The notes below the pieces were generated by a model. That model made no database searches. It was not told the origin of the DNA and saw nothing but the letters and a program-made list of their open reading frames with translations. Shown here piece after piece: positions 35,066-42,551 of a DNA stretch of 64,000 bases; within the stretch, counting starts at the first letter, position 1; every line of letters begins with the position of its first letter. Both the position numbers and the translations under genes were made by a program. The DNA is from Chryseobacterium sp. (GTDB lineage: Bacteria > Bacteroidota > Bacteroidia > Flavobacteriales > Weeksellaceae): contig JAGLBA010000001.1 in assembly GCA_018260475.1 (NCBI GenBank), positions 186,001-250,000 on the forward strand, given 5' to 3'.

Positions 35066-35097
35066 AAATCTCACCTTTTGCGGGTGAGATTTCTTTT
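35066..35097 (+). terminator. Rho-independent terminator after accD
   Basis: AAATCTCACC (35066-35075) pairs with GGTGAGATTT (35083-35092), with a CTTTT tail. The next gene starts right behind it at 35098. Confidence 0.75.
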
Positions 35098-35619
35098 ATG
35101 ATAGAAACTGCCGCCACTTTTATTCGGACTGTTCGGGGGCTTACTTTCGGTAAGTTACTGAGGTTGTTTGCGATACTTCTTCAACATCCTTTGTTTGCTG
35201 TATTGAGTTTCTGGGCCACTGTAAAGGCTTTTGCACTCGCAAAAAACTACTTTCCGGAGACACACTCTTCCTTCGGCATTGGTAACGCCTTTCGACATGC
35301 GCTTTGGACAAGCTTAATTATGTCCTACTGCTGCAAGGTTTCATCACCGCGAAAATCTAAAGATTGGTGTCTGAAAATCACTAATTTTCACGAAGATATT
35401 TTTCCAAATGAGCCATTGCAAAGATTTATGGATCTACACAATAACCAAGTAGGAATTGACTATTTTTTTGAACAATTAACATCTATCCATCGGCAGTTTT
35501 TCGAAACTTCATTCTTAATTGATGGCTTGCTTGAAAAGACTAAAACTGCAAAGATTTTGATAAATTTGGAACAGCCCACTGGCGAAGAACTTGTGTACAT
35601 TACATCACCATTTTCATAA
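35098..35619 (+). CDS. DUF6973-like domain protein
   Basis: This 173-residue protein has one hydrophobic N-terminal region (residues about 20-50) and a central block FGIGNAFRHALWTSLIMSYCCK near residue 60. HEDIFPNEP and MDLHNNQVGIDYF near 120 follow. The order 'GNA.RHA.W...' then 'mDlhNN.vG' is the pattern I associate with the DUF6973 family of Bacteroidota and Firmicutes, whose function is unknown. The His/Glu/Asp content suggests a possible metal or hydrolase site, but that is speculative. It starts 5 bases after the terminator hairpin, so its transcription source is unclear. Confidence 0.65.
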   Translation: MIETAATFIRTVRGLTFGKLLRLFAILLQHPLFAVLSFWATVKAFALAKNYFPETHSSFGIGNAFRHALWTSLIMSYCCKVSSPRKSKDWCLKITNFHEDIFPNEPLQRFMDLHNNQVGIDYFFEQLTSIHRQFFETSFLIDGLLEKTKTAKILINLEQPTGEELVYITSPFS

Positions 35620-35645
35620 ATATTAACCAAAAAAAATTTAACAAA

Positions 35646-36149
35646 ATGATTAAGCAAGCATTGATTAATGAGTTTTTGTACGAGGCAGAAAACACCAGAA
35701 AACTGCTAAACGCAATCCCGAATTCTGCTCTGGATTACCGTCCGCAACCGCACCTTTGGTCAGTGGCACAGCTGGCGTCCCACATTGCGGAAGTTTACAA
35801 CTGGTTCCCGGACACCTTTAATACAGATGATTTCGATATGGGATCTTACAGCTACGACAAGGGAGACATCAGCAAAGCTTCAAATATTGTTGAAAAATTT
35901 GAGGAAAACTTCAAAAAAGCGAAAGAAACTCTGGAAAATTCCGACGAATCTACCTACATGAATAACTGGAGCATGGTTCATAACGGACAAGTTTTGATGC
36001 CGCCTGCACCGAGGATTGCGATGGTTCGCGGCTTCCTTTTCAACCACCTGTACCACCACCGCGGGGAGTTGGTAGCGCATCTGCGTGCGACCGGCAACAA
36101 GGTTCCAGGACTATACGGCCCGACCTACGAGGAAAGCCAAGGAATGTAA
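35646..36149 (+). CDS. DinB family protein
   Basis: This 167-residue four-helix bundle protein of the DinB/YfiT superfamily has a metal-binding His in SVAQLASHIAEVYNWF near residue 45. Two further histidines are in GFLFNHLYHHRGELVAHLRATG near residues 137-147 (H-x3-H spacing), with the C-terminal motif VPGLYGPTYEESQGM typical of the group. Many relatives are metal-dependent, thiol-related (bacillithiol/mycothiol-type) transferases; the substrate is unknown here. A terminator follows the gene. Confidence 0.85.
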   Translation: MIKQALINEFLYEAENTRKLLNAIPNSALDYRPQPHLWSVAQLASHIAEVYNWFPDTFNTDDFDMGSYSYDKGDISKASNIVEKFEENFKKAKETLENSDESTYMNNWSMVHNGQVLMPPAPRIAMVRGFLFNHLYHHRGELVAHLRATGNKVPGLYGPTYEESQGM

Positions 36150-36170
36150 TTTCCGCAGAAAATCAGTTTA

Positions 36171-36197
36171 AAAGCCATGCAAAAGCGTGGTTTTTTG
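36171..36197 (+). terminator. Terminator after the DinB-family gene
   Basis: AAGCCATGC (36172-36180) pairs with GCGTGGTTT (36185-36193), allowing G-T pairs, around an AAAA loop and followed by T residues. Confidence 0.6.
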
Positions 36198-36298
36198 TTT
36201 CATAATAATAAATCTTGAAGGCTTAAATCTTGAAAGGGGTGATTGTTACAGATTTGTTATGTTTACGATTTTAACTCTAAACAAAGATTTTCATAATA

Positions 36299-36306
36299 TA
36301 CCTTTG
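36299..36306 (+). promoter_or_regulatory. Putative -7 promoter box of the chimeric-gene/YncE operon
   Basis: TACCTTTG matches TAnnTTTG and lies 30 bases before the ATG at 36336. It follows a 100-base AT-rich stretch. Confidence 0.5.
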
Positions 36307-36335
36307 CTAAGATTTTATATAAACAGGGCAAATTT

Positions 36336-36773
36336 ATGGATGCTAAAATTAGAAAAAGCAAGTTTACCTCTCTGCACCGTTTGCTTCATTGGTCGGTGGC
36401 GTTGGGGATGATTATTCTTTTAATTACGGGTTTTTTAAAGAAAACATGGATGGGCAGGAGGGCGCTTGCCGCCGCAATGAAGGCACAGGGTGTAAAAGTG
36501 GACGATGCTGTGATGAAGAAAATAGCCCATACCTTCGACGGTAAGACCAACACACGCCCGAAAGGCATCATCTACATCGTGACGGGTGCCGGCGGACAAG
36601 ACCTCTATAACCCGGAACAGACCGATCAGCCGGACACTTGGCAGAAATTTACGGATAAGTTTTTGGCTAAAAAACATTCGCTTTCTGCGGTGGATGTAAA
36701 CGGGCAAACTTTTAATTTAAAACAAATAGATATTGATGGAAAGGTGATTGATACTTTTACCATAACCAAATAA
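36336..36773 (+). CDS. Chimeric gene: cytochrome b561-like N-terminus joined to a metallophosphoesterase C-terminus
   Basis: The 145 residues are unlike any single family. Residues 1-64 begin with MDAKIRKSKFTSLHRLLHWS and the first transmembrane helix (20-34), like the start of cytochrome b/b6-domain proteins. His14 and His18 are possible haem ligands. From about residue 67 the sequence becomes DGKTNTRPKGIIYIVTGAGG, then NPEQTDQPDTWQKFTDKF and ends in IDTFTITK. That is the C-terminal end of calcineurin-like phosphoesterases of this group. Neither half is complete: four-helix cytochrome parts and all phosphoesterase metal ligands are missing. The simplest reading is an in-frame deletion that fused two neighbouring genes, at about 36525-36540. 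An assembly error cannot be excluded. It is 6 bases upstream of the YncE-like gene. Confidence 0.6.
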   Translation: MDAKIRKSKFTSLHRLLHWSVALGMIILLITGFLKKTWMGRRALAAAMKAQGVKVDDAVMKKIAHTFDGKTNTRPKGIIYIVTGAGGQDLYNPEQTDQPDTWQKFTDKFLAKKHSLSAVDVNGQTFNLKQIDIDGKVIDTFTITK

Positions 36774-36779
36774 TTTAAA

Positions 36780-37757
36780 ATGAAAAAAATACTTTTTCTG
36801 CTGGCTGCGGCCGGCAGTTTTGGACTAAACGCCCAAACTTACAAACTTGCCGAAACCATAGCTGTAGGGAATAATAACCGCTGGGATTATGTGAGTTTTG
36901 ATTCCGTGAACGGGAATATTTTTGTTTCCAATGCGGTTCAGGTGCTTGCCGTTTCTGCGGACACTCATAAAATTGTTGCGACCATCCCAAATACCAAGGG
37001 TGTACATGGCATAGCGATTAACAATAAACTGAACCGCGGCTATATCTCCAACGGAAAGGGAAACAGCGTGTATGTATTTGATTTAAAGAATTTTAAAGTG
37101 ACAGATTCCGTCGCTACAAAAGGTGAAAATCCCGATGCCATCATGGTAGATGATTTCTCTGGTAATATTTTCGTGATGAATGGCAAAACGAATAATGTGA
37201 ATGTATTTTCGGCGGATAAACTTCAGTTAATCAAAGACATCACGCTTCCGGGAAAACCCGAGTTTGCAGTAAATGATGCAAAGGGCAATGTATTTGTAAA
37301 TCTGGAAGATAAAAGCCAAATTGCGTGGCTGGACAGTAAAACCAATACCTTAAAATCTGCGTTCAGCATCGCTCCTGGCGAGGAACCAACGGGTTTGGCA
37401 ATTGATAAAAAGAATAATTTGCTTTTCAGTGTTTGTGCTAATAAAAACCTCATTGTTTTCGACATTAGTTCTAAAAAAGTTTTGAAAAACCTTCCGATAG
37501 GCGAGGATGCTGATGCACTGGTTTTCGATCCAGAAACGAAAAATATTTTTGTTTCCAATGCCGATGGCACTTTGGATATTTACCATCAAAACAATAGATT
37601 GAGTTATACAAAAATCCAAACGCTTTCGACACCGAAACGAAGCAAAACATTGGGATATGATTCTAAAACAAAGGACATCTACCTACCGGCCGCGGAGTTT
37701 GAAGAAAAAAAAGTCATCAATAATTCCTTCCGTATCCAGATTTATAAAATTAAATAA
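36780..37757 (+). CDS. Secreted YncE-like beta-propeller protein
   Basis: The 325 residues begin with a signal peptide (MKKILFLLAAAGSFGLNAQ). They consist of repeated beta-propeller blades with NG.iFvSN-type motifs: NIFVSNAVQVLAVSADTHKI, GYISNGKGNSVYVFDLKNFK, NIFVMNGKTNNVNVFSADKL and NIFVSNADGTLDIYHQNN. YncE/SMP30-like propellers of this type are periplasmic or secreted; the E. coli member is linked to iron limitation. It directly follows the chimeric gene and is followed by a TonB receptor after 50 bases, hinting at a role with metal or haem uptake. Confidence 0.8.
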   Translation: MKKILFLLAAAGSFGLNAQTYKLAETIAVGNNNRWDYVSFDSVNGNIFVSNAVQVLAVSADTHKIVATIPNTKGVHGIAINNKLNRGYISNGKGNSVYVFDLKNFKVTDSVATKGENPDAIMVDDFSGNIFVMNGKTNNVNVFSADKLQLIKDITLPGKPEFAVNDAKGNVFVNLEDKSQIAWLDSKTNTLKSAFSIAPGEEPTGLAIDKKNNLLFSVCANKNLIVFDISSKKVLKNLPIGEDADALVFDPETKNIFVSNADGTLDIYHQNNRLSYTKIQTLSTPKRSKTLGYDSKTKDIYLPAAEFEEKKVINNSFRIQIYKIK

Positions 37758-37784
37758 TTCTTCCGCCGGTACTTTTAATTGAAA

Positions 37785-37792
37785 TACCTTTG
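37785..37792 (+). promoter_or_regulatory. Putative -7 promoter box of the TonB-receptor gene
   Basis: TACCTTTG matches TAnnTTTG and lies 16 bases before the ATG at 37808. It overlaps an upstream ATG at 37790, so the latter cannot be the start. Confidence 0.55.
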
Positions 37793-37807
37793 CATAAATT
37801 TTTTATC

Positions 37808-39754
37808 ATGAAGAAGTTGGTGTCTGCGCTCGGTTTTATTACTGTCGGTTTTGTTTCTGCGCAAGGGAAAGATACCGTTTCCGCGGAGAAAAAGATAGAT
37901 GAGGTAGTGATTGTGGCATCATCTCGCACTGAGCAAAAAATTGAGAATTCGCCGCAAAAAGTAGAGGTTTTGGGCCAGGAAGATATGCAGGAGGAAAGCG
38001 GCATAAAACCTGCGGGCATCGGCAGCATCTTGGGGGATGTTTCGGGTGTTCAAATCCAGCAGACATCTGCGGTGAGCGGAAATTCTAATGTAAGAATCCA
38101 AGGTTTGGATGGCCGTTACACACAAATTCTGCGCGACGGCATGCCACTTTTCGACGGATTTTCGGGCGGTTTGGGCGTGCTAAATATTCCGCCTTTGGAT
38201 TTGCAACAGGTGGAACTCATCAAGGGTTCCGCTTCCACATTGTATGGCGGCGGTGCGATCGGCGGTTTAGTAAATATTATTTCTCGGCAACCAACGGCGC
38301 GGCAGCAATTTTCTGCTTTGGTGAATTATTCTACTTTGGACGAAAAAAATCTTAATATTTTTGCCTCGAAAAAGTTTAAATATTTCGGTTACACCATTTT
38401 CACGGGCGGTACATCGCAAAACGCCCAGGATGTGGATAAAGACGGCTTTTCCGATGTCCCAAAAACCAATTCACTGGTCATCCATCCAAAACTATTTTTC
38501 TACCCATCCGAAAATTCTACGATTGGCCTCGGCTGGTCGGGGACTTTCGACAAAAATATCGGCGGAGATATGCTGGTCATTAAAAATAATCCTGATGCCC
38601 AACACCAATATTTTGAACAAAATAAAACCGCGCGCAACACTTTCGAACTGAACTTTGAACAAAAATTTAGCGACCGCTCAAAACTCGCATTCAAAAATAG
38701 TTTTAGCAGTTTTCAACGGGACTTCAGCAGCAATGAAAACTTTCTGAATGCCCGTCAACAAAACTATTTTTCCGAACTATCATTCGTGAAACCCACCGAT
38801 AAGATGATCTGGGTCATCGGCGTAGATTTGCAGGGAAGCAAGTTCACACCACAGGAATTTAAAATGTTTCAGATTCCCGAGTTTAGCAACAATGTTTTTG
38901 GGATTTTTGCCCAAAACACTTTGAAATTTCAAAAAGCCACGATAGAGACTGGCTTGCGCAGCGATTTTACAGATCACTTTGGAAGTTTTATTTTGCCAAG
39001 TATAGCCGCAATTTACCATTTCAATGAAAACTGGGGCGCAAGAGCGGGCGTGGGACTTGGTTATAAAACGCCGAACGCGCTTTCGCCGCAGGTTTACGAC
39101 TATCCGCTGGAAAAACTTTTACCAATAGACCAAAATACCACGCGCGCCGAACGCTCCACCGGTTACAACCTGGAATTTAATTATAAAAAGAAGTTTGGGA
39201 ACGAGGGTCAAATCTTCATCAACCAGGCATTTTTCTTTACGCAAATCGCCCATCCCATCACCAGTGTAGAAGATTCTGCGGGGAATATTTCATTTAAAAA
39301 TATGAATGCGCCCGTGGTTTCCAAGGGTTTTGACACCTATATAAAGGCTACCGTGGACGAGTGGGAACTGTATCTGGGTTACACTTTTACCATTGCCGAG
39401 AATCGATTTTTAGAACAAAATAAATTTTTGCCGCTGACACCAAAAAATCGTTTTGCCATGACCGCACTGAAGGAGTTTGATGGTTGGCGCGCCGGTATAG
39501 AGGCCAGTTATAATGGCAGCCAGCACCGTTTGGATTATAGTTTGACCCCTGCATATTTGTTTGCTGCGGCTATGGTTTCAAAGGAAATCGGCGAGCATTT
39601 CACGCTGGTTCTGAACTGCGAAAATTTGTTTGATTACCGCCAAAGCAAGCACGAATCGCTATACACAGGCAGTATCCTGAATCCGCAATTCAAACCACTT
39701 TGGGCACCGATTGATGGGCGTGTTTTCAATTTTTCTGTGAAATGGAAATTGTAA
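37808..39754 (+). CDS. TonB-dependent outer-membrane receptor
   Basis: The receptor has 648 residues. A signal peptide (MKKLVSALGFITVGFVSAQ) is followed by a plug domain: DEVVIVASSRTEQKIENSPQKVEVLG, then LGDVSGVQIQQTSAVSGNSNVRIQGLDGRYTQILRDG and VELIKGSASTLYGGGAIGGLVNIISRQP. After it comes a 22-strand-type barrel with Tyr-rich strands, ending in the aromatic terminus GRVFNFSVKWKL. It lacks the N-terminal carboxypeptidase-like domain of SusC-type receptors, so it is more like siderophore, haem or vitamin receptors. The start at 37808 is supported by the promoter box and signal peptide. The ligand is unknown. Confidence 0.92.
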   Translation: MKKLVSALGFITVGFVSAQGKDTVSAEKKIDEVVIVASSRTEQKIENSPQKVEVLGQEDMQEESGIKPAGIGSILGDVSGVQIQQTSAVSGNSNVRIQGLDGRYTQILRDGMPLFDGFSGGLGVLNIPPLDLQQVELIKGSASTLYGGGAIGGLVNIISRQPTARQQFSALVNYSTLDEKNLNIFASKKFKYFGYTIFTGGTSQNAQDVDKDGFSDVPKTNSLVIHPKLFFYPSENSTIGLGWSGTFDKNIGGDMLVIKNNPDAQHQYFEQNKTARNTFELNFEQKFSDRSKLAFKNSFSSFQRDFSSNENFLNARQQNYFSELSFVKPTDKMIWVIGVDLQGSKFTPQEFKMFQIPEFSNNVFGIFAQNTLKFQKATIETGLRSDFTDHFGSFILPSIAAIYHFNENWGARAGVGLGYKTPNALSPQVYDYPLEKLLPIDQNTTRAERSTGYNLEFNYKKKFGNEGQIFINQAFFFTQIAHPITSVEDSAGNISFKNMNAPVVSKGFDTYIKATVDEWELYLGYTFTIAENRFLEQNKFLPLTPKNRFAMTALKEFDGWRAGIEASYNGSQHRLDYSLTPAYLFAAAMVSKEIGEHFTLVLNCENLFDYRQSKHESLYTGSILNPQFKPLWAPIDGRVFNFSVKWKL

Positions 39755-39831
39755 AGATTGCTTTTTAGATTCGGTATCAGAGCGATTTTTTTTTGGTTTA
39801 AATTTCCTTATTTTTATCAAAATTTTTATAA

Positions 39832-41244
39832 ATGGTACTCAGCAGGATATGGTCCGCCTTCATTATTGTAGCGATTTTGGTGGCAAGCATTAAATATATG
39901 TTTTCACCAAACTACAAATCTATTTTTAATGATATGGTTGTGGGCAAAGGTGGCGATACGGTAAAACTTTCAACGATAAAAATCAACGAACTTCCCGCGC
40001 CAATTTTTAATGGATTGATGAAGGATAAAGAAGGCAAAGGTTTTAATGATGGGCGCATCATCTATAAAACCGATTCTTTGAAACAAAATGTTCAGCTGTA
40101 CCGCATCCAAGAAACCGACGGCGTGATTGGCACAAGTAAAACCGCAGTGGATATTTGCATCGGATTGATTGGGATTATGACGCTTTTCATGGGCTTTATG
40201 AGTATAGCCGAGCGCGCCGGCGGAATCAATCTTTTAAGCCGAATGATACAACCGTTTTTCTCGAAACTTTTCCCAGAAATTCCGAAAAACCACCCCTCTT
40301 TTGGACATATGTTGTTGAATTTCAGCGCAAATCTTCTTGGGTTAGATAATGCCGCCACACCTTTTGGGTTAAAAGCAATGGAAAGCCTGCAAACTCTTAA
40401 TCCTAATAAAGATGTGGCGAGTAATTCCCAAATCATGTTCCTATGCCTGCACGCTGGCGGGATGACGCTGATTCCGGTTTCCATCATCGCCATCCGAGCA
40501 TCCATGGGGTCTGCTACGCCTACGGACATCTTTTTACCCTGTATGATTGCTACTTTTGCAGCGACCATGGCAGCAATGATTGTGGTGTCACTTTACCAAA
40601 AAATCAATCTTTTGAATCCAGCTGTCATTGCCTATGTGGGCGTAGTTTCGGCTATCATCGGGCTTTTGGTTTTGTATCTAACCGGACTTACAAAAGATGG
40701 ATTGGATGAATTTAGTAAAGTCTTGAGCAACGGAATTATTTTGTTGATATTTTTTGCAATCGTCCTCGGCGGCGTTTATAAAAAAATCAATGTGTTTGAT
40801 GCGTTTATTGATGGGGCTAAAGAAGGATTTACCACCTGTGTGAAGATTATTCCGTATCTGGTCGGTATGCTGATTGCGATTTCCCTTATGCGGACTTCCG
40901 GCGTTTTTGATGTGATTATCGACGGGATGAAGTGGGTGGCAAACATTGCCAATCTGGACACCCGTTTTGTGGATGGACTTCCTACCGCACTCATCAAGCC
41001 GCTTTCCGGTTCTGGCGCTCGCGGTATGATGGTGGATACGATGGCCACCTTTGGTGCCGATAGTTTTCAAGGTAAATTGGCCGCCGTTTTACAGGGCAGT
41101 TCTGATACTACTTTCTATGTGATTGCCGTGTATTTTGGTGCCGTAGCCGTGAAAAATACACGCTACGCCGTTCCTGCCATGCTGATTGCCGATTTGGTAG
41201 GCATTATCACTTCAGTGGTGTTGGCGTATTTGTTTTTTGCTTAA
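39832..41244 (+). CDS. Nucleoside-recognition-domain (SpmA/SpmB-like) membrane protein
   Basis: This 470-residue membrane protein of the 'spore maturation' family has two nucleoside_recog (Gate) domains. The N-terminal half has GIMTLFMGFMSIAERAGGINLLSRMIQPFFSKLFPEIPKNHPSFGHMLLNFSANLLGLDNAATPFGLKAM (residues about 100-170). The C-terminal half has GFTTCVKIIPYLVGMLIAISLMRTSGVFD (near 325) and ALIKPLSGSGARGMMVDTMATFG (near 385). In sporulating bacteria SpmA and SpmB are separate proteins; here they are fused, as is common in Bacteroidota. Its transport role is not established. It is probably monocistronic. Confidence 0.8.
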   Translation: MVLSRIWSAFIIVAILVASIKYMFSPNYKSIFNDMVVGKGGDTVKLSTIKINELPAPIFNGLMKDKEGKGFNDGRIIYKTDSLKQNVQLYRIQETDGVIGTSKTAVDICIGLIGIMTLFMGFMSIAERAGGINLLSRMIQPFFSKLFPEIPKNHPSFGHMLLNFSANLLGLDNAATPFGLKAMESLQTLNPNKDVASNSQIMFLCLHAGGMTLIPVSIIAIRASMGSATPTDIFLPCMIATFAATMAAMIVVSLYQKINLLNPAVIAYVGVVSAIIGLLVLYLTGLTKDGLDEFSKVLSNGIILLIFFAIVLGGVYKKINVFDAFIDGAKEGFTTCVKIIPYLVGMLIAISLMRTSGVFDVIIDGMKWVANIANLDTRFVDGLPTALIKPLSGSGARGMMVDTMATFGADSFQGKLAAVLQGSSDTTFYVIAVYFGAVAVKNTRYAVPAMLIADLVGIITSVVLAYLFFA

Positions 41245-41395
41245 ATTTTTTTTCTAAGGCCAATACAGTCATGCAAGTTTATGATTAACAAAAGTGCGAG
41301 CTTATTGGGTATAATTTCCCGAAGCGATTCTTTCTTAACATAGACTTACTAATTTTTTTGCATTTTGCTTAAAACCACCTACATTAAAACTTTCA

Positions 41396-41424
41396 GCAAA
41401 AAAAAACCGCCTCACTGGGCGGTT
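41396..41424 (-). terminator. Terminator of the bacilliredoxin gene
   Basis: AACCGCC (41405-41411) pairs with GGCGGTT (41418-41424). On the minus strand the hairpin is followed by a run of T, just after the gene's stop. Confidence 0.75.
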
Positions 41425-41428
41425 ATTT

Positions 41429-41842
41429 TTAGTTGCAATACTCTTCGTAGGCACCTTGCAGATTGGCGGCGATGGCACCTGCGGGATTGCCCTCGATATG
41501 GTGGCGTTCCAACATGTGTACGAGTTCTCCATCTTTAAATAGGGCTACACAAGGTGAGCTTGGTGGGAAAGGTGCGAGGTGTTTGCGCGCTTCTGCCACG
41601 GCTTCGGTGTCAAATCCTGCGAAAACGGTGGCTAAATTATCGGGTTTTTTGTCTCCGGTAAGGGAGAAAATTACGCCCGGTCTTGCCGCGCCTGCCGCAC
41701 ATCCACATACGGAATTAATCATCAGTAGGGTAGTGCCCTCTTTTTTCAATGCTTCTGACACGGCTTCTGCAGTAGTGAGATCCTGGAAACCTTTATCTGT
41801 AAGTTCTGCCTTCATGGGCATTACTAATTCTTGTGGGTACAT
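41429..41842 (-). CDS. BrxA/BrxB family bacilliredoxin
   Basis: This 137-residue protein has the Cys-Gly-Cys active-site motif MINSVCGCAAGAARPGV near residue 45 and the family end ERHHIEGNPAGAIAANLQGAYEEYC. Bacilliredoxins remove bacillithiol from mixed disulfides. Bacteroidota with bacillithiol-like thiols carry this protein. A promoter box (41884-41891) and a terminator flank it, so it is transcribed alone. Confidence 0.9.
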   Translation of the reverse strand: MYPQELVMPMKAELTDKGFQDLTTAEAVSEALKKEGTTLLMINSVCGCAAGAARPGVIFSLTGDKKPDNLATVFAGFDTEAVAEARKHLAPFPPSSPCVALFKDGELVHMLERHHIEGNPAGAIAANLQGAYEEYCN

Positions 41843-41883
41843 AATTTTTATTTTTTTGGTTAATGACGAATGACTCTAAAGTA

Positions 41884-41891
41884 CAAATTTA
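41884..41891 (-). promoter_or_regulatory. Putative -7 promoter box for the bacilliredoxin gene
   Basis: The minus strand reads TAAATTTG, matching TAnnTTTG, 42 bases ahead of the ATG at 41842. Confidence 0.4.
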
Positions 41892-41952
41892 TGAAATAAA
41901 TTCTCAACGGAAACCTTCAAAACCGTGCCGCATTTTAGTTCGGACAAATTGA

Positions 41953-41982
41953 CAAAAAAGTCTGAACAATTGCGCAGACTTT
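41953..41982 (-). terminator. Terminator after the yqeY-like gene (end of dcw region)
   Basis: AAAGTCTG (41957-41964) pairs with CAGACTTT (41975-41982). On the minus strand the stem is followed by a T run, as expected for the end of the transcript that contains the yqeY-like gene and possibly ftsZ. Confidence 0.7.
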
Positions 41983-42009
41983 AATACTATTTAACTTCTA
42001 ACTTCCCCT

Positions 42010-42456
42010 CTAACTAAGTAATTTCTTCACCATCTCGGAAATACTTTTGCCGTCAGATCTACCCGCGAGGGATTTAGAGGCTACGCCCATTACCTTCCCG
42101 AGGTCTTTCATGCCTTCGGCGCCGGTGTCTGCGATAATGGTTTTTATTTCTGATTCCAATTCTTCTGGCGTGAGTTGTGTCGGTAGGAATTTCTCAATCA
42201 CTTTCATTTGCGCATCTTCCACTTCGGCCAAATCTGTACGATTTTGGGCTGTGAATTGTTCGTAGGAATCCTTTCTTTGCTTAATCATTCTTTGCAGAAT
42301 CGCGATTTCCTGTTCTGGTGAAACCTGTGCACCGATATGCTCAGTCTTTAGCAAAAGAATTTGAGATTTCACAGCGCGAAGTGCGTCCAAAGCAACTTTG
42401 TCCTTTTCACGCATGGCGGTTTTTATCGCCTCGTTTATGGTTAGTTCTAAACTCAT
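42010..42456 (-). CDS. GatB/YqeY domain-containing protein
   Basis: This 148-residue protein consists of a YqeY domain: LELTINEAIKTAMREKDKVALDALRAVKSQI at the N-terminus and KDLGKVMGVASKSLAGRSDGKSISEMVKKLL at the C-terminus. The domain occurs in the GatB subunit of Glu/Asp-tRNA amidotransferase; stand-alone members have no firm function, perhaps tRNA binding. It lies 95 bases downstream of ftsZ on the same strand and is closed by a terminator, so it may be the distal gene of the division cluster. Confidence 0.88.
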   Translation of the reverse strand: MSLELTINEAIKTAMREKDKVALDALRAVKSQILLLKTEHIGAQVSPEQEIAILQRMIKQRKDSYEQFTAQNRTDLAEVEDAQMKVIEKFLPTQLTPEELESEIKTIIADTGAEGMKDLGKVMGVASKSLAGRSDGKSISEMVKKLLS

Positions 42457-42551
42457 TTTTAGTATTTATGGTTATAGATTAGGAGTAAGAGTTTGGCTTA
42501 ACTAATAATAATTAACAATTTTACCATTAAAAATTACTCATTAATTATGTT

